Shown here: positions 1 through 11,920 of the stretch, one piece after another | Layout: each line of letters starts with the position of its first letter | How positions within the stretch are numbered: the stretch's first letter is position 1 | Assembly (NCBI GenBank): GCA_947579605.1 | Contig: OX388319.1 | Location: 124,001 to 188,000 of the forward strand | Direction: 5' to 3' | DNA length: 64,000 bases | DNA from: Athripsodes cinereus | Lineage: Eukaryota; Arthropoda; Insecta; Trichoptera; Leptoceridae | Program-made: the position numbers and the translations under genes | The notes under the pieces: model-generated | Databases searched by the model: none | Told to the model about the DNA's origin: nothing | Seen by the model: the letters and a program-made list of their open reading frames with translations, nothing else

Positions 1-322
1 AGTTGATTTGGGCGCGTGGAAAGAATGAATGAGGACAGAATGACTAAGAAGATATATTTGGCTGAGAGGAATGGTGCTCGGAGACGTGGACGTCCGAGGA
101 TCAAATGGCAAAAAATCATTCTATCAATCAATCAATCATTTAAATCAAATCCTACAGGACGGTCACGTGTTGAGCACATTGAACAGGAGAGCATGCATGA
201 GGAATTGTATGACAGTGACGGAAGCAAAAGATGTATGCAAGGATAGAAAGAAGTGGCGCTCGATCCTTTCTGCCTACCCCGCGAGGGAAGCGGCGTGATG
301 GTATTATGTATGTATGTATCAT
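1..322 (+). pseudogene. RTE-like non-LTR RT, C-terminal remnant, cut by window edge
   Basis: The reading encodes the end of a non-LTR reverse transcriptase, with ERMNEDRMTKKIYLAERN followed by the basic block RRRGRPRIKW. It matches the copy on the minus strand at 19190-20025 almost base for base. After RIKW an extra stretch around 110-140, built from repeated 'tcaa' units, breaks the frame. The homologous end, with residues such as RACMRNCMTVTEAKDV and LSAYPAREAA, continues in another frame up to the stop near 298. The 3' end 'gcggcgtgatggta' is followed by a short TATG tail. The 5' part lies outside the window. It is a dead copy; the family assignment is by recognition only. Confidence 0.8.
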
Positions 323-1227
323 GATGAAACCAAGATAAAAGATAATAATAAAAGAGAGGGAACAGATGAAAATTTGATAATCACAAGTGGATACTAAATG
401 AAACACAATCAAAAAGTCAAAGAGTGTGTGTTGAGCAGTAAAAACTAACCAAAAGTAATCGCAAGCCTTTGGATGGTCCCACAGAAAGTATAACAGTAGG
501 TATAGGCGTCAGGAGAAGATCAAATAAACGCTTCACAAGCAACCATAATAATATTTGCGATCGCCTCACTGAATGTATTTCTGGTCCTTGAAAAACATAT
601 CAACACCGTGAAGTTGTGCATCATAGAGCTATAGCATAACATCATATGCGATACATGAACATCAACTGTTCATGCTACTTGTGAGAGCTGCTGTGATATT
701 ACTGAGAAAGATAAAAACAGAGAAATGTGTTTCTACTCACTTACTCCACCTCATATAATATAATATATCACAGGTAGATAAACACTTTGCTAATTACGAG
801 TCAAGTCAACAACAAAATTTAGACACATTATCAAAAATATTTTGCTTTACACACCATTAAAATAACTCGCAGTATGCACACATTATGTACACAATGTTAA
901 ACATGTGAATAAATAATAATCACATATACCTACCTATTCTATATTAGGTATTTGTGTATTGAATGAAGGATCTGTTAAGTAGGTGCTAAGTAAAGTTACA
1001 TACATATGTATGTTTATTTATATTTACCATATAAGTACGTAGAAGGTATATTAGAATGTGGATACACAAATTACCAGAAAAATAAAAAATTATATTCACG
1101 TGCATATTTTACTAAGAATTCGACTCTCAAGGTTTATGTAGGTGACAAACCTGTTTTAGTTTAACACATTCTATCTATGTCATAATATATATGTGTCTCA
1201 TGTGCTGTACTGTGCCCCATTCATAAA
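323..1227. other. AT-rich spacer without recognisable gene
   Basis: No open frame of interest and no repeat recognised. It contains short TATG/ACAT runs and scattered 'cctacct' motifs typical of the window. Confidence 0.5.
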
Positions 1228-1358
1228 CTACTACTACTACTACATGCAGCTGATTTGCTGGGGCAGCCAGCAGATCAGCTGCATGTAAGAAACATACAAA
1301 CTGTCCTCTTCGTGCCATTATATAATCAAGACATTCAGGATGGGTGGCAAACCTCAAC
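1228..1358 (-). repeat. SINE-like family copy (truncated, rearranged)
   Basis: Member of the ~250-bp family best seen at 16039-16290. The shared core includes 'ctgtcctcttcgtgcca' and 'acattcaggatgggtggca'. The element's 3' end (low coordinate) has lost the usual 'ccacttgtgggatatgccg' segment. In its place is an inverted copy of the neighbouring 19 bases, giving a hairpin at 1244-1286, followed by a (CTA)n tail at 1228-1243. Confidence 0.7.
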
Positions 1359-1763
1359 ACCATAAGCAATTCATAAGCAATCATTTTAATATATGGATTA
1401 GTGAACGTTAATTCCAAATTTGAATGAGATAATTACATAGGTACATCTTAATGTATGTATGTATGTAGATATACATCATATTACATATATCTACCTATTG
1501 CAAGGACGTCAGCTATTTTTTTTCGTTAAAACTATCAAATGTGTGGACCTTTTATTAGTTTATTTTTACCTAACCCCCTCCGTCGGGGATCACGTCATCA
1601 AATTTTCATTTGGGTATAAGAATTTGAAATGATTCAAGATATCAGTTCCAGAATCACCTTCTTCCATTTAGTCTGACTTCTAGAGGGGGGGGGGAACCTC
1701 CCGCTTCAATACCAATATTCCATACCTTAATGTTGATGAATCTAGTTTAAATTCAATTCCAGC
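1359..1763. other. Spacer with a ten-G tract
   Basis: AT-rich apart from a C/G-rich patch near 1570-1700 that includes a run of ten G at about 1685-1694. No gene recognised. Confidence 0.4.
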
Positions 1764-2022
1764 ATTGCACTTGTGCGATAAATTCGCCCATTGGACAGAA
1801 TTATTTGTTCTACTTTTATCTATTTCTTTTTTTATTTTTTTTAAATTGAGTCAACGTTGTTCTATTATTTAATTGTACTCTTGTTTTGTGTCTAATTAAT
1901 TGTTTTGTGTCTTTTTAAAATGAAAAATACTTTTTGTATGCATGTATTGTATGTACCTATACTATTTTTTTTACATGTAAAAGGCTTCGGCCGTGAATAT
2001 CTGAATAAATAAATAAATAAAT
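1764..2022 (+). mobile_element. LINE 3' UTR/tail remnant
   Basis: It contains 'gcgataaattcgcccattg' (also at 38655 and, inverted, at 39130) and near its end 'acatgtaaaaggct' followed by 'ccgtg'. It finishes in an (AATA)n tail. The end module also occurs at 25601-25650, at 52295-52345 and inverted at 60973-61030, the last attached to a Jockey-like RT. That makes this a 5'-truncated copy of related elements. No coding part survives. Confidence 0.65.
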
Positions 2023-2159
2023 GAAAATACTACAATTATACCTATAGGTACCTACCTACATATTATGTTATAGGTATATCATGCGTACATTAGTGTACAA
2101 TGTACATACATAATAGTAGTTATAGATATTATGTGAGTGAGTGAATGCGTTGTACCTAC

Positions 2160-2350
2160 TGCATAATATCATGATATGGACTCTGGGCAGGCGGCCAACT
2201 TGAGTCCAATTTCGTATCTACTGAGAACATTGTCCCTGGTGGCCACTGCAGGGGGACTCCCTGCTTTGCTGTCTGCTGTCTGCTCTGACTTCGGAGACTC
2301 CCCTCACTGCGGACACTGAGGAGGGCACTCCCAATAAGACACCAGACGCA
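2160..2350. other. GC-richer island, unassigned
   Basis: Locally GC-rich block ('ctgctttgctgtctgctgtc', 'ctcactgcggacactgagg') in an AT-rich setting. No protein family or repeat partner recognised in the window. It could be a small exon, a regulatory element or an old unique insertion. Confidence 0.25.
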
Positions 2351-2448
2351 TAAATACATAACACGGTACATCTTTTATAACAATATCATTCTTATTTACA
2401 TACTTTTCACATTATGCAGAAAGAAATAGGTACTTATAATATAAAGGG

Positions 2449-2905
2449 TCGTTCACATACGTTCACTTTCAGTGATCACTCCGGATGATCCTCCAAGATG
2501 AACAAATGTGAACGGGCGTTTCATCGCTAGTGATCACTAGCGATGACGGAGGAAAGAGATTACCACTCGTCATAATTTTGATGAAAGGTCCTTTCACTGA
2601 AACGACCATAAACAAGTTTATTTGTTTAATTCTCTATGAATTTGTATTGAATGTCAGAATCATGTACAAAATTATTATGCAGTCGAGAGCTATATTAATT
2701 TAATTTATGTGTTATTTTTAATTTTTGAATTTGTTTAATTATTTTTATACGAAAATACGTCAAACTACATACAACATGACCGTGAGTGTTGACACGGCAG
2801 TGAAAGCATAGGATGAACAAATGTGAACAGACGTGTTCACTTTCGATGAACAGGTTTGACCCTGACACCCTGGATGATCATCCAAAGTGAAGCAATGTGA
2901 ATGCT
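2449..2905. mobile_element. Candidate non-autonomous DNA transposon with imperfect inverted ends
   Basis: The left end reads 'gtcgttcacatacgttcact' and the right end, on the other strand, 'agcattcacattgcttcact'. Both ends repeat 'gatgaacaaatgtgaac', 'gatgatc' and 'ttcactttc' blocks. Inside the left end is a perfect 26-bp palindrome at 2521-2546 centred on 'gtgatcac'. No convincing target-site duplication was found and the superfamily is unknown. There is no coding content. Confidence 0.45.
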
Positions 2906-4059
2906 ACTTAAGTAAGTGGATACATACCACTGCCACTACTACTGCGACTGGCAGACTTCCCCGTGACTCATTTTATCAAATTTTATTCATAACTTGTAGT
3001 GCTACTTGCGTGGAATGCATTTCATAGCCATGAACATATTATAAGATACATTAAAATACAATAGTTTGTCTTATAACTCACTAGGTAACCGTTCTTCGTA
3101 CAAATTATAGATTCAATTTTATAACTTTTGGAACTTGCAGAAGAGATGTGCTTCTCTATATTAAATGACGTGTCTCCTCTCCTAATTAAAGATGAAGCGT
3201 GTCATTCATTGTGTAGTACCTACCTACATAACTATCTTTATATAAGCAAGAGAAAAAAAATGACCTTTTATGGCCACCCCATTTATAGAAAGGTTGATCA
3301 TATTGATTTAATACTTTCTGCTTTTCAATGCATATTTTTGTATAGGGAATCACCACAAAATTCGACAGTTAAGAGTGCAATCGTCAGATGACGTCATACT
3401 TTAGGTGTAGGTAGGTGTACCTATAGATATATATTATATCGTCACCTTACTACCACCATCCATTTATCTAACTATCCACATCATACAATAATACCTACAC
3501 CAGACCTATAGAAATATAGGATGCAAGGGAACTCTTGACAGATGTTGGTATATATACTTCTGTTTTTATTTTCCTTTATTCTCAATTTTTTAGTGATAAC
3601 AAAGATATCCGTTTGATTTTTCAGTCGAATAGGATATTTGAGAAATCGTATCATTCCTCTGCGTAGATATACATACCTGTGTAATATGTAGATTATAATG
3701 TACAGTCTAGTGTATATAGGTACATATATTATCTTCAATATAAAAACATCCCCATGTAGGTTATATCCATACCATATTAGCTGATGTGTACTTCACCTGG
3801 TATGCATATAATATAAATAATGTAGGCATCTAGCCAAACATAATATTAATATTAGATAGGTATGCAGGTAAATAAAAAACTGCAGGATTATTATATTTTT
3901 ATTACATTTTTACATATATAGGTTATATACAATTTTTATACAAAATACCTATTAGTTACATAGTATTATTTATTTATTACTACATATTACATTGCCACAC
4001 TATGAGTAAGTATTACAAGTATGAAATTTGTTTGCATTAAACAATCAACTCTATATAAA
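2906..4059. other. AT-rich spacer
   Basis: No gene or repeat family recognised. Short open frames at 3128-3391 and 3481-3738 (minus) have AT-driven composition and no familiar motif. Confidence 0.45.
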
Positions 4060-4872
4060 TAAATATGTGGTTTGTCTGATGGTGTGGAACAAAGTTCCCT
4101 ATAATTTGCGAACTCTGGAGAGTATGGAGATGTTGAAGGCCGGGTTTAAGACCCTATTGTTCAGGAGATGTTATGATTCTTGTATGGGCCTTTGCGGTGG
4201 TTTTTCCACAAAACAGCACATCTGAAAAAAATTTACTGGTTATACATAATTATTATTATTATTTTTATTTCATTATTTTATTTTATTTTGTTACTTTATT
4301 TTATTGTTTTATTATATTGTTTTATTTTCTTTAATTTTTATCTTGTTCATCTGTTTATTCTTGTATTCATTGATTAATCTGTTTATTTAATATTCCATAT
4401 ATTCATTTTTTCACCTTATTTTGCATGCGTTTAATTATAGAACCATTTGCATATTTTAATTTTTATTTAGGTAGTTAGTCAATTAATTTATTTGATTATT
4501 TATTTATTTGTTTATTTATTTATTTATTTATTTGTTCATTGTTATATTATTATTATTTATTCATTTAATTCTCCATCATTTTCCAAATATTCATTTGTTT
4601 ACTTTATTGTGTTTGCGTTTAATTATTGACTCATTGACATATTTTCATTTTTAATTAATTTATTTATTATTTGTTTATTGTGATTTTTTTTTTTGATATA
4701 ATGATAGTTTGTTGATTGTATATTGTTTATTATTTTTATTCGCAGCACGCCTCGATACAGGTTAACCTAGTGAGGCTGCTGCAACTTAATTGTAACCATG
4801 TTAAGAAAAAATGTATGTTGATATTTTGTATTTGTGCGCAATAAAAGAATTTCTATTCTATTCTATTCTATA
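4060..4872 (+). pseudogene. Jockey/CR1-like LINE 3' end: RT C-terminus plus 3' UTR
   Basis: The frame ending near 4222 carries VWNKVPYNLRTLESMEML followed by FKTLLFRRCY. This matches the 'xWNxLPxxLRxxxSxxxFKxxLK' C-terminal pattern of Jockey/CR1/I-group reverse transcriptases. About 620 bp of AT-rich 3' UTR follows, made of degenerate TTTA/TTAT repeats. It ends with 'gcaataaaag', a polyadenylation-type signal, and a tandem 'ttcta' tail at 4850-4870. The copy is 5'-truncated just before the conserved tail. No target-site duplication was identified. Confidence 0.7.
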
Positions 4873-5015
4873 TTGTATCAAGCGCACTTTAATGAAATAA
4901 AAATATCACTCTCGTTGTCCCCAATATAAAATAATATTGTTATCTTCTTTTAATCACTTCTGGATGAAGGATTCATACATCTACATATCTCTGTTCCTGC
5001 GCTGTTCAAGCAGTC

Positions 5016-5216
5016 AGGCCTGAGTCAACAACACACTATCGCGTCACGTTCCCGCTCCGCTAGCGTTCGGGTGCAGACGATGGTGCGCCAAAGTGTTAAT
5101 TTTCGTAACTATTGTGTATCTTAGCAACGAAATTGACACTTGCTTGCAACATCGTCTGCACCCGAACGCTAACGGAGCGGGAACGTGAGACAAAAGTGTG
5201 TTGTTGACTCAGGCCT
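5016..5216. repeat. Snapback hairpin element, ~90-bp arms
   Basis: 'aggcctgagtcaacaacaca' at 5016 is mirrored by its complement ending at 5216. Both arms carry 'cgttcgggtgcagacgatg'. The arms are about 90 bp with some mismatches, and the loop is roughly 20 bp. The arms are much more GC-rich than the flanks, suggesting imported DNA (hairpin MITE). No clear flanking duplication was seen. Confidence 0.7.
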
Positions 5217-8200
5217 CTGAGACATCTGCATCCAAATAACACTACGTGGCCGAACTTGTTTATTATAATTAATATGTATATGTACAATATGCCTATATAG
5301 AATAATAATAAGATGCGATTGTCGTTGAAGTAATCACATCATTATGTTGCATCAGGCTGAGTGTAGCATATGATAGGTAGGTACCTACATACACACATAC
5401 ATACACCAATCAATTATTACAAATGTTTTTTGCATAACACCTACCTACCTACCTAACATAAGAAGACAACTGTACAGTGAGTGCGCCGTTACTAAAATAA
5501 ATATAATATTACTTTAATAAATCACATACATATCTAGTGTGCAATATGTAAAAGTAGGTATTTGTGAACTGTAATAATTATATCTAATATATATATATAT
5601 ATGTATGTATGTATGTAGGTACCTACCTACTACGTGTAATGTATAATGTGTAGCTACATACACATTTCACAAATAGACACGGTGTGTATTAAAAATAATT
5701 CAATGCCAGTTCACTTAGGTATACTAAATCTACGTATATATGTATGTAAGTAGATATAAAGATGCATAATATATACCTACATATAGGTATAGGAAGACAT
5801 AACACACTACATTTTATTGAATCGATATACATACATACCTGCCTATATTATTATATCAGTAATTTTGCACTTGAACCAAGCTTACATACGTTGAATAATC
5901 TGTTGAATATTATAATGTTATTTGTTCTATTAATATCCAAATTCTATACAAGACTATTACGTAATTGAATAAGATACATCTTAGTGTCTACTTATTGTTA
6001 ATAATATTATGTATTGTCTAGTTAACCAGACAAATAATACTTTGCTATCACGGCATAAATACTATTCACATAACACTACTGGTGTATAGTTGTTATTATA
6101 GATAGGTAGGTACTTGAAACATTCCATGTTGATGAAGTTTTTTTAAACGAGACATTGGTATCATTATTCGTCTAGTCGGGCCGCATCTGCCAATGAAATA
6201 ACTAATATAAAAAAGTTATTCAGAGAAATTAATTATATCTCTTACGTGCTGCTTTTTCTTGAATAATTCGCGAAACGTCACTCGGATAAATATATATTAT
6301 GTCAGAAGTTACAGCAAAGAATAAAGAAAATATATGTATATGTCACTCACTACTCACTCCTAACTGCTCAGTAATGTTCAATCTATTTATAACCTTATAG
6401 TTTTATTTTCCATTTAGTCAATGTATTTTAATAGTTCTAGTTTTTGAATATTTTACGATTATTATTATTATTGTGACGTGTATTATATGGAAACCTGTAT
6501 TGTACGTAGGTGTACAACTACAAGGTAGGTACCTACATACTTACTTAAGTGATGTGACATGTGAGTCTTTATACTGTATAATATTATAGGATGATGTCGA
6601 TATTATTATTATTATGGTGTGGATGAGCCTCAGTGGGAGATGATCATCATGATGAAGAATTAATATTAGAGAAGCGCCAGTAGACTAGGTATGTAGGTAC
6701 CTACCTATGCACACTGTGACTTCAGCACACCGCAGACATATTAATGTTAATTAACACTTATTAATAAATCATTATACTGTGTTAATCTACATCATTCCAC
6801 ATTGATATTGTCATTGGTAGGTATGCATAGAAACATACATTAAACAGTTTATTATCTAAAAATACAAATTAATACATACGTTAGTGTTAAATAATAAATG
6901 TGTTATAATCTGTATATATCTCACGCCGTGTTCCAGGTAGGTAGGCAGAGAGAACGGACCGCTAAGGAATCTTTCCTTACATGCTTTATTCGTTTCATCC
7001 AGTTTCATCCACAATATATTATTTTCATCAATTAAATACATAATTACATCACATTCAAATAGATTATTCTGTAAAAAGTGGTTTGTTTAACATTTAATGA
7101 CTAAGTACTTTGTTTTACTTGTTTTTTTTTATATGTATATATATATATATACCTATACCACTACAGCATTTACCACATGTGGCTTGTTCTATATGTGCGT
7201 GTGTGTGGTGACACAGGTATTTTTCACTGTAAAAGCAAACAATAAAGGTAATGTAAAATATTGTAAATGAGTTATATATAATTACCTATACTGGATGTGT
7301 GATTTTTACATACATATATAGGTAGGTACCTAATATAAATCTGTAATAAGTATATATGTATTAATATTAGCAGGTACTTACATATACCTATACCTAATGA
7401 GTGTTTGTTTAATAGCCTTGGTGAGATTATCAGCAGTGGTTATCATGTCACACAGAGTAAACATAACAATATTTATCTGATAGCTAGTTAATAACCTATA
7501 TGTGTGTGTGTGTGTACTGTGTACATACATAGCGGGAGTGCCGCGTGTTATCTAAGGAGAGGCGAATTCATCACTCAATCAGTGATAAGGGCACCTACCT
7601 ACCCGGTACCTACCTACAGTGCCTACATTATATTACTTTTAATTATTATCTAACTATAAAGTAAGTACTGATATGAAACTCAAACACTATGTTATTAGAT
7701 ACAAATATATTAATTCATTATAACCATCACACCGTATAGATACAGGTATATAGGTTCCCTTCATGCCCCCCCCCCCACATCCTATCAATAGAATAAATAA
7801 ACGAATATACTTTGATCATAAGACAAATCGAGTGAAATTTTTTTAACAAAAAAACGTAGAATTCAAAAAATGTGAAAGCAGATTTATTGCGAAAACATTT
7901 TTGCTGTCAAATTTAACAATATTGGGATTACACGGGCACCCCCTGACGTCATGTCCAATGGCTCCCAAACAGTGTCACTGGGAGAAATCCGTGGAGCGAA
8001 CTTATCTGGGAGAGCTGCAAGAGAAATCATGCATGGCTTTCTGTGAGGGAATGGGAAAATAGATTTGATGCTTTTAGAGTTTGCTGACCGACACGAATAG
8101 AAGAAGATATTGTAACTATTATAAAGTTATTCTGTTACCCTACTTTGTGTTATGAGTAGGTAATATGCATTTTGTTCAATGAGTTGAATTATATTCCGTG

Positions 8201-9019
8201 TAGGTGGGTAGGTAGGTGCCTAATATGAAATAATATTTCAGTAAATGCACTCATCTTCCATACTTACTGTATTTATGCACAAGTAGTAGAATTATATACT
8301 TGGATAAATAAAAACAATTAATGTTTCATTCTACTGCAGATAACATAAACCAGATGGATATATCATTCTACTTCTATCAACGATTGATAATCACCTAAGA
8401 ATTAAAAAGATATCACTCTAGTGTTTGTGTCATCTATAGTAAAAAGAAACGCTCCTTACAATTTATACAATTATTCATCGTTCATATTGTTATTTCTAAC
8501 AACAGAAACAATAATCTCCATTTAACACAATAGGTAATTATGAATGAAATGGTTACATTATTGTTATTAGTTACATTATACCTAATGAATGAATGATGTC
8601 CCTGCGACTGCGAGATGTTCCTGTTGATATGAGCCGCCTACCACAACATGATAATATATATGGCTGCTGGGCTGCTGGGCTGGACTGGGAGAGTAGTGAA
8701 GGCTGTCACCACACAACATGTACTGTACAGTCAGTATGATACATAATAATATTATAGTCCCCATATATTATATTTATGTAATAGGTAGGTAGGTATGTAG
8801 GAGATATATTATTATATTCCATGTGGTAATGTGGGGACGCGTCCACCATCACAACGTTCAGTTCACTTTGTGATCTGGTGATGCTATACTGTAGGTGACA
8901 TAATTATGTTATATTTACTAATTCACTTTAATATTTGTATAATTATTACAACTCACATACACAAGTGTAACTACCTAGGTAGTACGTAGGTATACCTATA
9001 TGAAACATTTCTTCTTTGG
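5217..9019. other. Long AT-rich desert
   Basis: No gene recognised in about 3.8 kb. It holds a TA/TATG microsatellite running into 'gtaggtacctacctac' (5588-5632), many GGTACC-centred TAGG/CCTA motifs, an eleven-C run near 7767 and small GC-richer patches (7540-7620, 8590-8720). At 7960-8115 a patch ending in 'gaatagaagaagat' could be a worn LINE 3' end, but this is weak. Confidence 0.4.
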
Positions 9020-9123
9020 ATATTATTATTATAATTATTATTACTAACAAGGAGACAATTCTCACAAGGATCGTTACAGCTGATAGCCAATGCGATCCCA
9101 GAAGATAACCAACAATATCCAGA
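9020..9123 (-). mobile_element. LINE tail fragment
   Basis: The reverse strand reads 'gttggttatcttctgggatc', then 'gcattggct', 'cagctgtaacgatccttgt' and an ATAATA-rich tail. It is the same order of blocks as the better copy at 38965-39170. Truncated, no coding capacity. Confidence 0.5.
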
Positions 9124-11460
9124 CAACAACACAACTACAATACACTTTCAATTTTCCTGACAAACTCCGCATACGTCACGCCAAACATATCAATGTAGTT
9201 ACCTATAAATAATTTTAGGTATTATGTATTTGTGTTGTGTGACTCAATAAAGTAGTTAACATCAATGTAGGGAAATGTCAATAAATCAACAAAAATATAT
9301 TCCAATGAATATTTTGTCACATGATTATGCGAGTTAGTGTTGCGTAGGCATGTTACGGCGACCGAAATGTTACCTACCTATATTTTTCAAATGAACTGTG
9401 GCACGTGTTGTTGGATGATAGCTGACCTCCTCTAGAGGATTTACATTTTTACTGTCGGTTTTGTGCTTATACTATTTGGTGTTGCGGGTGCGATTGTTCA
9501 AAGATGAAGATGAGAAGAAATGCAAGAATGTTCCACTTACCTTTTGGATGAGGATTCTGGAACCTGGAATCGCCTTTGCCTCTCACACAAATTCACTTCT
9601 TTGAATATATATTAATAATTTATTTGATGTGCGGTAATTTTTAATAATTAATTTATGCGGGTTTGTATATTTATATTATTAATAAGCGGTGAAATTATAT
9701 TGATGCGGTATAAGTTTTAAGCGATGCGGTAGGTACTGAATCACGATGAATAATGGTGGGAAGGAAAGAATGATAGGAACACGATATATTATGATTGCTG
9801 CAATGATCGGAAGAATTGTGACATTTTTTGATAAATGAAACATTTTGCACAAACCCTTTCACCTCCACATAGGAACAACCCGAAATCAACCACAAATTAG
9901 AATTGGCCCAAACACTATTAATTTAAATAAAATATTGTAGATAATATACTATCTCAGAGATTCTGTTTGGAAACTCGAGACTTCCTTATAATTAGTGTAA
10001 ACTTTTATTTATTTACATAAGTCAATAAAGATACACACATATTGGTTGCCTTTGAATTGGACTATGAACTTACTAATACTAATATGTATGTATATTTTTA
10101 TAATAAAAGTATTTCAGTGAAAGTATTGCCATCATTGAGAATCTAATTACATATTAATTTAATGCAGATACATAGACACTATTAATACCAATTAATATGT
10201 CAAATAGGCTGATAGGTGATGAGGTTCGTAGATATGTCTGTTTTGTAGGTGCATACCAATTACTGATTGCAGGAAATAGCCATTATAAAAAACATGAAAT
10301 CAAATATGTAGGTAAATCCTTAGATTAATAGAAAAAATATTATACCTTTATATATTATCAGATTTCAAATTATACATTAGTCATGTAGGTAGATATATTA
10401 TGTATGTGAGAGCGGAAGATAACAACATCACATACCTAATACCTATGTAAATATATAGAGACAATTTCATATCATAAACGCACATTGCATTAAATTCATA
10501 TCTCATTTTACCTTTAATAACCTACCTATATATTGCTATGTAAACCTTTTAACCCAATGTTTAACTATGTAATGTAAATAATATTTATGTGAGATTATGT
10601 GGAGTTAGCGAGTGGCATAACATTGTAAGTAATATAAATACCTACCTAATATATTGTATTAACGCAACCACACGGAGATGTTATGTAATATTTGTGTGTG
10701 TGTAGGTATGTATAACACTACTATATCATAATGTAGGTACCTAGGTACACGTCATGTTCTCACCTATAATGAAAATGCAAGTGATACAGGAGACACGCAA
10801 AGGACAATATGATTAAGAAGTCAATTATAATAATGTAGGTACCTACCTTACACCAAATTATACAAACAATTATTATGCCTGACATGAGAAAGATTTGATT
10901 TAACTCTCATTTTTACTCTAAAATACATATCTAGATACAAATCAATAATAAGTCTCACAACTTATTTTTCATAATATATATTCCTATATGTAGGTACTGT
11001 AACTGTAACCTACTAAACTTTTTATATCAAGCAATAATAATTAGTCATGCCACTGATTCTGAAAACTTATTTCATAAAGATGACATCATTCATGTTGTGT
11101 GTTGCATTAATTGTCGGTTCCAATAATCTGTCTATCCATTGCTATCAGTTAGAATCTAATTTAGGTAGATATAATATTATTATAGCATTAATTGTAATGC
11201 ATAGCAACAATGTAAAGAAAAATTATTGTAACCGATCGTCAGAGTATTCAATAATAACACTACTTATAAAATATCCTGAACATATCCTGAAACATGTCTG
11301 TTTGGGCCAATTCTAATTTATGGTTGATTTCGGGTTGTTCCTATGTGGAGGTGAAAGGGTTTGTGCAAAATGTTTCATTTATCAAAAATTGTCACAATTC
11401 TTCCGATCATTGCAGCAATCATAATATATTGTGTTCCTATCATTCTTTCCTTCCCACCAG

Positions 11461-11562
11461 TATTCATTGTGAATCCATACCTACCGCACAGCCGTATTCA
11501 TTGTGAATCCATACCTACCGCACAGCCGTATTCATTGTGATTCAGTACCTACCGCATCGCTT
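11461..11562 (+). repeat. Tandem 34-bp repeat, three units
   Basis: Unit 'tattcattgtgaatccatac' plus 'ctaccgcacagccg', with the third unit diverged. The matching place in the left arm has a single unit, so the expansion came after the arms formed. Confidence 0.8.
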
Positions 11563-11638
11563 AAAACTTATACCGCATCAATATAATTTCACCGCTTATT
11601 AATAATATAAATATACAAACCCGCATAAATTAATTATT

Positions 11639-11735
11639 GGCACGGAGAGGACAGCTTGCATGTTTCTTACATGCAGTTGGTCTGCTGGCTATCCTACTTG
11701 TGGGATATGCCGTGATGGTATAGTAGTAGTAGTAG
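11639..11735 (+). mobile_element. Nested SINE-like insertion with 14-bp duplication
   Basis: A truncated copy of the ~250-bp family ('ggcacggagaggacagcttg' to 'gatatgccgtgatggta' and a (TAG)n tail). It is flanked by direct repeats 'ataaattaattatt' at 11625-11638 and 11736-11749. The uninterrupted site is present in the left arm near 9637-9660, which proves the insertion and fixes its ends. Confidence 0.92.
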
Positions 11736-11920
11736 ATAAATTAATTATTAAAAATTACCGCACATCAAATAAATTATTAATATAGGTATATTCAAAGAAG
11801 TGAATTTGTGTGAGAGGCAAAGGCGATTCCAGGTTCCAGAATCCTCATCCAAAAGGTAAGTGGAACATTCTTGCATTTCTTCTCATCTTCATCTTTGAAC
11901 AATCGCACCCGCAACACCAA

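Larger units (their letters stand above)
9476..11920. mobile_element. 2.4-kb structure with ~440-bp inverted arms (foldback or long-TIR element)
   Basis: The left arm 9476-9913 and right arm 11300-11920 are reverse complements with few differences. They start 'ttggtgttgcgggtgcgatt' at 9476 and end with the complement at 11920. The right arm is longer because it holds two extra units of a 34-bp tandem repeat and a 97-bp nested insertion. The 1386-bp centre (9914-11299) is AT-rich with no recognisable transposase. No target-site duplication was found next to the ends ('atactat' and 'tgtcaatg'). It could be a non-autonomous foldback element or a local inverted duplication. Each arm keeps two open frames (for example 9695-9895 minus and 11294-11506 plus, both with WLISGCSYVEVKGFVQNV). 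Confidence 0.75.

Noticed and set aside
11047..11316. 89-residue frame with a hydrophobic start resembling a signal peptide
   Set aside because: AT-rich, runs from the element centre into an inverted arm, and no homolog is recognisable.
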